DNA from: Sinohyriopsis cumingii
Lineage: Eukaryota; Mollusca; Bivalvia; Unionida; Unionidae
Direction of reading: 5' to 3'
Assembly (NCBI GenBank): GCA_028554795.2
Contig: CM068825.1
Span: forward strand, 151,254,053 to 151,318,052
Length of the DNA stretch: 64,000 bases
Shown: piece after piece, positions 7,448 to 17,400 of the stretch
Layout: each line of letters begins with the position of its first letter
Position numbering within the stretch: the stretch's first letter is position 1
The notes under the pieces: generated by a model
Databases searched by the model: none
The model's input: only the letters and a program-made list of their open reading frames with translations
What the model was told of the DNA's origin: nothing
Program-made: the position numbers and the translations under genes

Positions 7448-7713
7448 ATGGACAGTGAAGTACAGACTTCAGAGACAGCAGCAACAGCAACAATAGCAGC
7501 AGCAGCAGCAGCAACCTGAAGCTGACAGAGGCTTTGTCGATTGTCGTATCGACACCAAAGAGTTCTTCTTCTCTTTCCGAAGAAGCAGACCTATTGCCAG
7601 AAAGTCTATCCTTAGAGGACATCGCATTCTTAGAAACTAAAAAAGATTGCCATAGCAAACAAAAAAAAACCCAGCCCTTTTCAGGGCTATCCAATACTCT
7701 AGAAAAGAAATAG
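7448..7713 (+). pseudogene. probable frameshifted reading frame at a CAG repeat in cassette 1
   Basis: ATG 7448 opens a frame that runs through an Ala-coding (GCA)n repeat and stops at TGA after 23 codons. A second frame, open from 7459 to TAG 7711-7713, covers the Ser-coding phase of the repeat and then an acidic, Ser-rich segment (TPKSSSSLSEEADLLPESL, then EDIAFLETKKD). The break at a trinucleotide repeat suggests a slippage frameshift in a once longer protein. The second frame crosses the stem-loop at 7673, so if the RNA ends there the present frame has no stop. Function unknown. Confidence 0.3.
7673..7710 (+). terminator. histone-type 3' stem-loop and downstream element, cassette 1
   Basis: AGCCCTTTTCAGGGCT at 7673-7688 folds into a 6-bp stem with the 4-base loop TTTC. 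It differs from the metazoan replication-dependent histone mRNA consensus only in its outermost pair (A-T for G-C). It is preceded by AAAACCC and followed, 12 bases after the stem, by AGAAAAGAAA (7701-7710), which resembles the purine-rich histone downstream element bound by U7 snRNA. Confidence 0.7.
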
Positions 7714-7988
7714 CTATCGATTTGCCAATGTGTGTAGGTAGAGTAGTGTGAATATAAACACTAACTCTTTATTAAAAAATGTGAGGGTATGTGATTGTGT
7801 GTTTGTGTTTGTAAGTGCTCAAGTAGGTTGGTATGGATAGTAGATTAAAATGATGTCTTTTTTGGTGTTTGAGGTGTATATTTGGGGTTAGATTGGATTG
7901 CTTTGAGTATGTGGATAGTCTATTGAAGTGATTTATAAAAAATTTTAAAATAGTGATGGGTAGCATAAAAAAGTGAGTGAGTGTTTCT

Positions 7989-8087
7989 TTTAGGTCCGCG
8001 CGTTGTTTTTCGGTCATGATCTAAGTAAGATGAATTTTATGTATTTTAGGGGGATGTTTTCCATCACGTCCGCGCTTTCAGTATAAA
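7989..8087 (+). promoter_or_regulatory. cassette promoter B: two GC boxes and TATA box
   Basis: A partial box (TTAGGTCCGCGCGTTG) at 7989 is followed by GGTCATGATCTAAGTAAGAT and then a full box from 8049 (GGGGGATGTTTTCC, then ATCACGTCCGCGCTTTC). TATAAA at 8082-8087 starts exactly 10 bases after the GCGC core. CAGTCTA at 8103 is again 21 bases after the TATA start, and the ATG at 8142 is 60 bases after it, identical to cassette 1. Confidence 0.65.
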
Positions 8088-8141
8088 TTGAAACTCGCTC
8101 GGCAGTCTAGCTACCCTTGTTGATTGATCAACACCAGAAGA

Positions 8142-8579
8142 ATGAACACCAGAATACTGAAACTGTTAGAACTCCAGATGCACCTGGAATATGCCAGGCG
8201 CATACTAAATGAACTGGCCGCGGAGGATTTTGTCGAAGAAGCAAAAATGAAAGAAGAGGAGGAGGAAAGAAGAAGAAAAGAAGAGGAAAAGAGAAGAAAC
8301 AAAGAAGAGGAAGAGGAGGAAAAGGAGAGAAGAAGAAATTTCAGAATCCCAGAAACCGAAAATTGGGATTCTGAAGCCACATATCCTGCCTCTGTACTCC
8401 CAAGAAGAAAGGTGAAAGAAGACTGGGGAAGAAGATGCGTGTGTGGCGCCAGGCCAGGAAGGTGCAACCATTGGATAGGTGCATCTGGAGTTCAAAAAAC
8501 AGCCCTTTTCAGGGCTACCCAATACTCTAGAAAAGAAATAACGATCCATTTGCCAATGTGTGTAGGTAGAGTAGTGTGA
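8142..8579 (+). CDS. cassette 2 Glu/Lys/Arg-rich coiled-coil protein
   Basis: The open frame gives 145 residues from ATG 8142 (an in-frame TTG lies 18 bases upstream). A short helical N-terminus (TRILKLLELQMHLEYARRIL) leads into a very long charged helix at about 36-70 made of EEE, RRR and KEE runs. A polar tail with RRCVCGARPGRC follows. No enzyme motif is seen. The frame runs straight through the histone-type stem-loop at 8501-8516 and stops only at 8579. If the mRNA ends just after the stem-loop, the last codons are not made and there would be no stop. A +1 frame would stop at TAG near 8477, before the loop, so a recent frameshift is likely. Function unknown. Confidence 0.5.
   Translation: MNTRILKLLELQMHLEYARRILNELAAEDFVEEAKMKEEEEERRRKEEEKRRNKEEEEEEKERRRNFRIPETENWDSEATYPASVLPRRKVKEDWGRRCVCGARPGRCNHWIGASGVQKTALFRATQYSRKEITIHLPMCVGRVV
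8501..8538 (+). terminator. histone-type 3' stem-loop and downstream element, cassette 2
   Basis: AGCCCTTTTCAGGGCT at 8501-8516 is identical to stem-loop 1. It is preceded by AAAAAAC and followed by ACCCA, a typical 3' flank of histone stem-loops. AAAAGAAA at 8531-8538 lies 14 bases after the stem, where the U7-binding element would be expected. Confidence 0.7.
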
Positions 8580-8747
8580 ATATAAACACTAACTCATTTT
8601 TTATTGTGTGAGGGTATGTGTTTGTGTGTTTGTGTTTGTAAGAGCTCAGGTATGTTTGTGTGAATAGTAGATTATGGGTTTATTTATTGTTTCTTAGCGT
8701 ATGTGGAGAGTATAGTTTTGGTTTTTATTATATGAAATGAGAAAGTA

Positions 8748-8859
8748 GGGGATGTTTTCCTTCACGTCCGCGCGTTGTTGGGTCATGATCTAGGTAAGAT
8801 CAATTTTATGTTTTCAGGGGATGTTTTCCTTCACGTCCGCGCTTTCACTATAAGAACCC
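8748..8859 (+). promoter_or_regulatory. cassette promoter C: two full GC boxes and TATA box
   Basis: Two copies of the box GGGGATGTTTTCC-TTCACGTCCGCGC lie at 8748 and 8817, separated by GGTCATGATCTAGGTAAGAT and a T-rich stretch. The second copy leads into TATAAG at 8849-8854, again exactly 10 bases after the GCGC core. The ATG at 8895 is 46 bases after the TATA start. Two boxes in the same order occur ahead of cassette 2. Confidence 0.65.
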
Positions 8860-8894
8860 ACAGTATTCGTCGTTCAAACCATTCTACAAAGAAG

Positions 8895-9251
8895 ATGGCT
8901 TCTAACCAAATGGACAAAATGCAAACATTGCAAGACGTTTTAGACAACTTAGGAATGATGGAGCAGATGTTAATAAGACTCGTTGAAGACCACTATTCCT
9001 ATAGTCCCCATCGTGTAAAGATGGAAATTAATAACTTAAGAAAGGTAAAGGACAAGATAAGTGGTGTCATGAAAGAGATAAAGGAGGAGAAGGAGGATGA
9101 AGAGGAAAGAATAAGAATACGCAAATGGAACGAAAAAATTGAAAAAGAAGAAGAAAATGAGAAGAGGAAGAAAGAAGAAGAGGAAGAGAAGAAGAAAGAA
9201 GAGCAGGAGAAAAAAAAAGAAAGAAAAGAAGAGAAAGAGTGTAGGAGATAA
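8895..9251 (+). CDS. cassette 3 Glu/Lys-rich coiled-coil protein
   Basis: The product is 118 residues from ATG 8895. An earlier in-frame start at 8775 is rejected because it would begin before the TATA box. The first 60 residues are helical (MQTLQDVLDNLGMMEQMLIRL, then NNLRKVKDKISGVMKEIKE). The rest is an almost pure Glu/Lys/Arg helix ending in KEECRR-type residues, as expected for a long single helix or coiled coil. It is the best preserved cassette: promoter, ORF, TAA, and a canonical histone stem-loop only 57 bases after the stop, like a real histone 3' UTR. No family is recognised. A regulatory or nucleic-acid-related role is possible but unsupported. Confidence 0.55.
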   Translation: MASNQMDKMQTLQDVLDNLGMMEQMLIRLVEDHYSYSPHRVKMEINNLRKVKDKISGVMKEIKEEKEDEEERIRIRKWNEKIEKEEENEKRKKEEEEEKKKEEQEKKKERKEEKECRR

Positions 9252-9308
9252 AATAAGAACTTGGTGGAGAAAAAGAAGAAATTAGAAGCAGAAGAAGAAA
9301 AACCCAAA

Positions 9309-9347
9309 GGCCCTTTTCAGGGCCAGCCATATTTCTCGAAAAGAGAT
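9309..9347 (+). terminator. canonical histone-type 3' stem-loop and U7-like element, cassette 3
   Basis: GGCCCTTTTCAGGGCC at 9309-9324 matches the metazoan histone mRNA stem-loop consensus (GGYYCTTTTCAGRRCC) at every position. The 5' flank AACCCAAA is also histone-like. GAAAAGAGAT at 9338-9347 lies 13 bases after the stem and contains AAAAGAG, the complement of the CUCUUUU core of animal U7 snRNA. Confidence 0.78.
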
Positions 9348-9406
9348 AGCCTTTCAATTGCCTACCCCTTTTTTAAAAAAAATTAAAAAAAAAAAATCCC
9401 ATGTTC

Positions 9407-9606
9407 AATTTTCCTTGACGCTATAAAGTCCCACCCTGTTTAATTTCCCTTGACGCTAAACCGTCCCACGATTTTTCTCCATGTTAATTTCCCTTGACGC
9501 TAATCTGACCGACGATTTTTCTTCATGTTAAATTTCCATTGACGCTAATCTGTCCCAGGGGTTGTCTGTATTGCTAATTCCCATTGACGCTAATCTCTCC
9601 CCCTTC
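9407..9606 (+). repeat. five copies of a ~45-bp repeat, TTGACGCTAA core, at the element's right end
   Basis: Units begin near 9410, 9441, 9486, 9531 and 9578. Each carries TTTCC(C/A)TTGACGCTA followed by a variable AATCTGTCCCA-type segment and, in the middle copies, ACGATTTTTCT-CATGTT. They sit between the last cassette and AT-rich, ORF-poor DNA, so they may be the subterminal repeats or the edge of the element. No terminal inverted repeat can be checked because the left end is outside the window. Confidence 0.65.
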
Positions 9607-12600
9607 ACTACTTAGGTCAGAACCGTATTAACCCCCAATCACACGATAGTTTATGATTCTAGCAAGTGCAACTGCTGGAGCCTCCGCCGCCAACGATGAT
9701 GGAATGGTCACGAGGAACAGAAATATTTTTATGCAGTTACGTCACATCTGATTTAAATAATTTTAATTTCACTGAGGTGTTCTTTTGTTTGGCAGCATTA
9801 TAATGTATTAGGGTGAAGCACAAGTGGGCGATTCCAGTTAACTTTTCCTGCGAAGTACTGATTGTGACCCCACAATCATTTCGCTTTGAGCTTTTAATTT
9901 TCGTATGGTGCTTTGGGATAAGGCCGCCTCTTACTTCGTCATATGACATTTATATAATATGCTTTACAAAGCAATAGCTATATCAATTACAGGTTTTCCA
10001 CAAGGACGTCAATAACCCTCATACAACCACCTGCACACTCCAAGAACAGCAGCTTATGAGAAAGAATTACAGCAATACATACATAACCAACACCAAGTAC
10101 ATTTACATACGCATGCAAGTGCATGTCAGCCACAAACTTTCTGTACAGGTCCAGGTGTTCCAACGAAAAGTTATAAATCAGGTTACAACGTACGAAAGTT
10201 TTACTGGGAAATCTGCAGACCTGTGTCAACGTTTTGGTTTGGTTCAATAACGACCACAGTTTCTAATAGGCACGTGCGACATGATTGTTGTGAAGTAAAG
10301 TAAAAATTTCCTTTGCATGTTCCTGATAACCATAACCGTCACTCTTAGCCGGTGAAATATATTTAATTAATGAGCTTTAAATCTTGTGCCCGAGCTATAG
10401 TTCGTAACGCAACGAATGCATGTCGGAGTGTATTAATTCATATTAATTGTTGGGTAGTTATTTGGCAAGACAAGTACTGAAAGTAGCCTTCATGCGTGGC
10501 TGTGATAAACATATGAAGTGATAGCTGTGGTGTACCTCCAGAACTCATAAACGATAAAAAAAAAGTATTTCTGAAACCACTAAAGGGATTATCAGAGGCA
10601 TCCACAATGATACCTTCAACAACACAACTTTGCCAGAATTACCTCCATTGCATCATTGTAGGTGTGTTTTCGGTATAAAGTGACGGTATGTTTCACTCCG
10701 AAAATAAACTTGCGAACATCTTTGCAAAAGCCGTATGAATGACTAGGATGAATCGACACAAACACGACAGCGAATATTTACTTCGGTGTTGTGCAAATCT
10801 ACGGTTGTAATCAGCATTTATTTATGGCAGTCACAGCGGATGTTTTAGCACTGGTGCTGTTTTTCTGACGCTTACAATGGTATACAGGAACCGATCTGTG
10901 CAATAGGATCGATCCTTGTCAAACATCATAGACGGAACAGCGATTCTTGCATAACCGTTGTTGCGGAAATAATGTCAACATAGCTCAAACATGCTTCGAT
11001 TTCCTTTCCATCAGTAAACTAATGTGTGTTCTAAACAACGCCATGATACTGTTTTTGACAAATTCAACTCAGTTCGATCCCTTTGATTCGGACTTTTCGC
11101 CGGTTACGAATAAAACTGAAAGTCTCGAACGCTTCTATTTAACTTCAGAAGCACGTCCACGTCATGAGCAGGATCGGATATTTCAACAAATTTTGACTTC
11201 ATTTACATATTATCGGTTTCATCTAATACCTTTTTGGCGTGACGGCTTGGTCACCCCGGTTCTGTCCATAACTGTAATCATCTTCCCATTGCAAGATTTG
11301 CTATCGCTGAATCAGATATTTGTCAGTGGCTTCACTGAGGATTTTACTGACCTGGCTCAAGTAGCTAATCATCGCAGTCAATCTCGGATTGATTCAGACA
11401 CTCACAGTCCTAGATTTTGAAGATTTTTGTCCTGTCATCGACTCACGTTGTAAATTCTTTGAGCGATATGTGCGGCGCTCGAAGACAAGCTCGCAAGCAC
11501 CATTGGCGAGCCTGTAAGCAATCGCCTCGACAATATTACCGACGCCATTTCCGTAATAAACCAAGTAAACTGGTTGTTTCGCGTTAACAACACGCACTAG
11601 TACTCCCAATTCACGTAATATTGTCATTATGTTAAATATCAGGTCGATCTTTAACATAAAGTTGTATTGTCAAGAATTCTCCACGGAGGTCTAACGTGTG
11701 TCAGACCTGATCCAAGAAGGGAAATCAAGCATAGTTGAGACTTGTGGCATAGAATATACACCAGGCGCAGACAGGGATGGGTAGGTGTGGTAATAATCAA
11801 TATAAAATCACCTTCTTCCAAAGTTCCCTAATAGTATATAACCCTGAGTAGTTGCGCTTACGGGATTTCTTCTTTCATAACTGTCACTGATACCATCACA
11901 GGTTGAATTGATCTAAATCGCTGAATATTGGCATTGTCAGGGGTGATATGATATCCCACGCGTAAGATTCAATTATCCTCGGGAAACCTAAAACTGATCT
12001 TACTGACGACCGTCTAATATCAACCGCATACGGTACAACTTCGATCGATATGGCAGAGCGGAGTATGGGCTCGAATTCACGTATAGAAGTTAGAGCCCTT
12101 GCTGGTGAGTGACTTAATTTCCCATCGAATTTCTTCAATGGCTGATTCCATGTCGTACGCGTCCGGAGGAAGTTCAATATCATTCCAGGTGACGCTGCTA
12201 TCTGACGAAACCTCAAACATGTTACACACACACGCATCAAGTGGTCGTGATTGAACATTAGGTCAGTTGTAATAAACTCACATTGCAATAAAGTAGCATC
12301 GATGCCAGTGCGATCTCCATGTATGTATGATTATCCTGAGGTGATCGGTGAAGAGAAAGTTACATAAATTTCTGGCTATATTGATGATATTGTAATCATC
12401 AAGGTAATGTTCGTGGTCACACGCTACATCGTAAAACACAAAATATTTCAATGGAAAGACCTTCCAAGCTCATCATCGGTGTGCAAACTTTGTTCGCCGT
12501 ATATAACATTGCTTTCTTCAATAAGTTTGTGATTTAACAAGCGGAACGTCCTCGGGTCCATGATACTGTTAGTCAGCAACCGCGAACAAATTCATTGGCC

Positions 12601-13411
12601 TGGTTGATAACTCGGGCGTGTTGTTTCCAGCGTGAAAATATTTTATTGGTGTTCAAGCATCACATCGTCGTGCATGACAAGATTATTCTCACTTGTATCA
12701 AGTTTGCCAATGGTAGGATTTTAAAAAGAAATCAATATCACATGACTTGCTTTTCAACGAATGAAACGCTTCCATAAAATCCTAAAGTACATAATCACAT
12801 AGTTGATCGTCAAACGACGGTGTAATCCCTTGCAGGCATTACCATTTCAAGATCATATTCAACAGCTAGCGCTATATATTGATCTCTCTGGTAGGTAACA
12901 CGACTTCCATCAGTCATATAAGCATGAGATAATAAAATCACAAGCTTAATTTGAGTAAAACTCGCTGATGTTATGCTACAAAAGGCTGTCACCGTTACAT
13001 ATAAAATAATTTCCTCCGCCGTTAGACCCACCCAGAAACAATTTCGTTTGGTATGTGTATGCACCAGGTTAGTAAGAAGGTGGGCAACTGACTCTGTATG
13101 GTCCCTGAATGCATTTACAATTTCAGACCAGACCGATTTTCTAAGACTTCCAACACATTATCATACAGCACCGTCAGCGAGTGGACGACGTCCACCGGGT
13201 ATGTTGTTCCGGAGAATATAGAACTACCACCAATATCTGTTTTAGTGCACTAGCGCCTCAATTGTAAGTGTGGTGCCCACACGCGTACGTCGTGATTCCG
13301 TCGGGAAATATCCATTGATTGGTATCAAGCGGAGGCAAAATCAACTTGGTGCAACGATACACATCCATGTGATTTTTCGGTGACGGGATTAGATTGGTTG
13401 GGTGTGAGAAT
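9607..13411. other. non-coding or heavily decayed DNA
   Basis: No intact gene is recognised. Minus-strand open frames at 11394-11657, 11896-12288 and 12810-13064 are longer than their neighbours and lack low complexity, so they may be scraps of a decayed gene on the same strand as the polymerase relic to the right. I can assign none of them to a family. Confidence 0.4.
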
Positions 13412-14490
13412 TCACGTTGTTGGTGCAAACAAAAATACGTGTAATTCCTTGTATTCGATTGATTTTGTTATATCTCTGTGGTCAGAACACAATCGAGTAC
13501 GTTTCAGGACACAGACCCACATACTCTTTGAGTAAACCTGATTCCGGATTGCTGAACAATCCCACATTAATTCGCTGATACGAGGACAACTACTCATGTG
13601 GCAAGGATACTCATTGTGGCCGCTGTGAAGCTCGTCTGTATAATCCAGGTCGACGTCATAAAAGTTTCCGATATCACAGTTATTGCCATATTTTAGAATA
13701 ATGATGAGAAGAGAAGTTTCCATGTGAACGATCAATTGAAACCAGCCAACAGGAATGGGTTATATAAATCGACCATCCATGCAAGTTCTTAATGAAAAGC
13801 CAAATAACGGGAACGCAGGGTCGTATCCGTCTACGCGTTCATTGTTTGCACTTGCATAGTGGTGGCCTTCCATAACAATCCCGCCACGATTACCTTGTTC
13901 CACAAATAAATGCTGATCGATATCAGTCAGCAAGTTTAACTCAACCATTATTTTTTTGGAAAGTGTATCAGAAGCCATTCTTGCAGACAAAACGTAATGA
14001 GCGGGGTCGATCTTGTACTCACGCGTGGCTGTATCGCTGAAAGCCTTAAAGACTCCGCTAGCAGCAGAAAATCTGGTATCAAATAAAGATCGTAATAGTC
14101 ACCAAGGAGTTTACATGCGAACGCGAACCAAGCATGTTTGGCATGTGCATAGTCGTGGGCAGAAATGTATTCGCGAGACATCGATGGAATAAAATTTGTG
14201 GCAAATTAGCTTCAATAAATTTGTTCCAGTCGCTCATGTACTCGCAGTGATAGATTCTATTATAACTCATCAGGCTGGACGTCTCCATTTCAGTAGGGGA
14301 ATCACTGCCGTATCGATAAGTGATTGTAAAACGATTATTACCATAAGTTCCTCTTCCCGCTCTAAGGTTGCTCACTAGTTTGTCTAGTGATAAAATCAAA
14401 AAATGTAACTAATCAATGAACTGCAACTGTCCGAGACTAAATGTCATGTATTTTTCATTTCTTGTTTGAGGATGACGCTTATAGGACACA
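13412..14490 (-). pseudogene. decayed Polinton-type family-B DNA polymerase
   Basis: Read on the minus strand, successive frames give ordered polymerase motifs: FSLGQLQFID (about 14430), YMSDWNKF, then ISAHDYAHAKHAW and GDYYDLYLIPDFLLLA (14080-14180), DIDQHLFVEQGNRGGI and HHYASANN (13850-13930), and VDLDYTDELHSGHNEYP (13600-13660). These are the thumb-proximal and palm segments of the protein-primed PolB common in metazoan Polinton/Maverick elements. The frame changes at least three times and has stops, so no full-length enzyme can be made. The exonuclease part and the C-terminal KLMNNS and TDTDS motifs were not found. It lies on the strand opposite the capsid module, as in many Mavericks, but its decay contrasts with that intact module. 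Confidence 0.75.
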
Positions 14491-17400
14491 CGGTACTAAT
14501 TGTATGGAAACGTGGGAGCCTGGAAATGGACGAACATAAAATAGAGTATACATGGATTTGGCTGGCCAGGATTGGTTAATAATGTTAGTTATGTTTTAGG
14601 AAAAAGAATCTTTTGAGAGCTTATCCTAGTTGTAAGTGAAAAAAATAGAGACATTGTTTTACTGATAGAATTTCAGTGCTTAAACAGTCTTTAGTTTGGA
14701 ACACTCATTACTTAAATAACCACCTGACTCTTTGGTGAGAAATTGAAAGCACATGTTTCAAACACATGCAGGTCCTAACCTTTTCTCTGCACAGAAGATG
14801 TCATTCATGTTTTATCTATACTGATAAATACAGCTTTGATCACGAGCACTCAGAAAGTTAAAGTTATTTAATTTTTAATATCGTGGTGTTTGCATAGGTT
14901 TACTACGGGAACTGAATTAGTACCGTGAGTCCAATAGAAGCATTTGACGCTGTTGCTACTGCTTGCATTATTAAAGGACGATCATTCCCGCGTAGGTTAT
15001 GAAACACTACAGAAATTAGTATCTTACTTGCACAACTTCTTAACTGTATATTGCGTGAGCTGTTTGCAGCTCATCCGTATGCACCAGTGATGTGATCCTC
15101 GGAATGGTATGTTTGAGGAAGTATGCAGTTCAACTGCCACTCATCTGTCAAGAGTTTATACCAAATCTGTATTGATGTATTTGTCCAATTTTTCAAGTTT
15201 ATTCAATGCCTTTGTCGAGTGCATCATTGACATCCTTGGTGTTTTTACATTTTAAGATGATAAGTGGACCACCATGAATGGATAGGGGTTACAATTTGCA
15301 ACACATCTTCTTCTGATGATTTAAGATTAAATGAAATAGTTAAATGTACACCAAATAAAATATCAATTCCGGAGGTACAAGAGCGCTTAAACACTTATAT
15401 GATTCCTAGAATCATCTTTGATTAAAGAGTTGCGTCTCTGCTTGGCGCGTACGCGTTCGGAATAACGATATCAAAATCTTCAAAAATACCATGCTTTTAT
15501 TGTAACTGAAACTTAGACACTTGGGTTCGTTGACGAACATACTCAACTGCCGTAGCGGCGATGTTGACTGCGACGCCTCGGCGGGTTTGTTCATCTTGGA
15601 CAATACGTAAAGGTTCCGCCCGCTTGACTCATGTAGGAATTTTGATATAATATCATCCTGTAATTTTGTGAAACTGTATCAATGACCGACACGGTTCAAA
15701 TATAATACTTAATAACGTAAGAATGTCAGCTTTTCTTGCGCGTAATGGTATTTTTATGTTACGCTCGCGCTCGAATTGTTTAAGTTGTTATACTATTAAA
15801 GTTGCCGTTGCCGAGGTAATACACTTTGTGTTATCTTATGAAGTTGATGTTATACCAACTCGTAAATGATCACCGCTTGTGTTTGTGACATCCAGTGATG
15901 TAAAATGACTTCCGCTGCTTGTATATTGACACCGCAGATTCCGTGTCTTTGCACGTGAATCTTTAAATACAAAAACTTATAACATCTATAAATTTCACAG
16001 TAATACTCAAAATTGCCTTTGATTCAATACATGTATGTTAATTGTATATCTCTAATTAATTTGATTTTAGTAATCTCCGCTAATGTTACAATATCTGTTT
16101 GTTGTTTCAATGGTATCATCATTATAGTATTCACTTGTTTCACTATATGTACTAGGTGCATTAATCAAAGACAGCGACTTATGTTTTTCTTGCACAGTAT
16201 CATATAATGTTTTTCCACTTTTTTCTTATAATATTTGCCCGGTTTACATAGCTGCTGCTCCAAGATAATTCCAAAGTTGATTAATTTATTACTATTGTTC
16301 CGATTCTGTGTTTGAAGAATCGTATAAGATCTTTTGGGCCTTTATTTTACCAGTCTGTATGATGTCTATGCAAACAATAATTTAATTATTTTCTATACCG
16401 TTACGCACATTTCCTTTATGTCTGGTAGATTAATCCAAGAATCAGATATGATAATAAATTCTTTTTACACACTATACGCATCGATCCTTTAATTGTTTAC
16501 CTTTTATGTATACTGTGGTAATTGATACAAAATATCCTCCCCACAGAACATAATATCAGCAGAATATTTTGCACAATGTAGCGGCTATAAGTACTCTTAG
16601 TAGAATAGTTCAAATCAATAATAAAGTCCTGACTAAATCCAAAACAACAAACAGTAAACACAACATTGTGTTGCCTCTTCGAAGTTGCATATGCTTTTGA
16701 TACTAACACCACATACGAACATTTCTATGTATTCATGATTTGACTTTTGTAGGATATCAAGCTGCATATTAACTTTGTTGGCTTTATTCCTCTAACAGCC
16801 AAGGTAAAGCAAATTTTATGCAATTTGCCCTTTTATTATTTATGAAATCATAAACAAATAGTCAAATATTGCTGATAGTTTTTATTAAAAATTGATGTAA
16901 GATTTGAGATGTAGGTGGCGAAACTTTATTCCCAGTCCGGCAAAAGCAACGAGGTCTTAATCCTTAGTCGACCTAGCCTTGAACATTGCAGGAGATAAAT
17001 ACTAAACAAATGTTTGTGTCCAGGGTCAAATAGAAAACAAACTGAGACAAACTGAGACAAATCCCAAATACATTTATGCGTACAGAGCGTGAAATCGCGG
17101 TTGTTTTGATTCTGAAAACCACTTGTTAGGCACCTTCAATTGTAAAATTACTCTAATTAATGCAAAGATATGGTTTACTGTGTCAGTGTCTCCTAGCTTA
17201 TATAATTACCTTCTAACTTTACGTTTTGTAGCATATATATTTGTTCTCAACTCTGGTTGGTTGTACAAATTTGTTATCTTCTCCCATTCGGGCAATAATT
17301 TTCCCTATGTTTAGTTTTGTCCTCTTTTCCGATCACGATGGTAAGCACGTATAAAATGGTGGTCAAGATTGTGTAGGTACCTATTTCTGAACACCAAATA

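Larger units (their letters stand above)
7690..8680 (+). repeat. tandem duplication covering cassette 3' flanks and promoters
   Basis: The sequence downstream of stem-loop 1 (about 7690-7850) closely matches that downstream of stem-loop 2 (about 8518-8680). Shared stretches include CCAATACTCTAGAAAAGAAA, GTGTAGGTAGAGTAGTGTGA and a TGTGTTTGTGTTTGTAAG run. The promoter regions ahead of cassettes 2 and 3 are likewise related (GGTCATGATCTA, GTAAGAT, ATTTTATG). The array therefore grew by tandem duplication of a unit of about 830 bp, followed by strong divergence of the coding part. Confidence 0.7.

Noticed and set aside
8794-8817. Intron-like AG|GTAAGAT ... TTTTCAG|GGG between the two promoter boxes of cassette 3, with a related form in cassette 2
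   Set aside because: The interval is only 24 bases, far too short for an animal intron, and its conservation is explained by duplication of the promoter region.
8111-9357. Minus-strand Ser/Phe/Leu-rich ORFs
   Set aside because: They are antisense to Glu/Lys-rich coding runs; composition explains them.
10947-11420. 157-residue plus-strand ORF
   Set aside because: No motif, no codon bias and no neighbours; likely chance.
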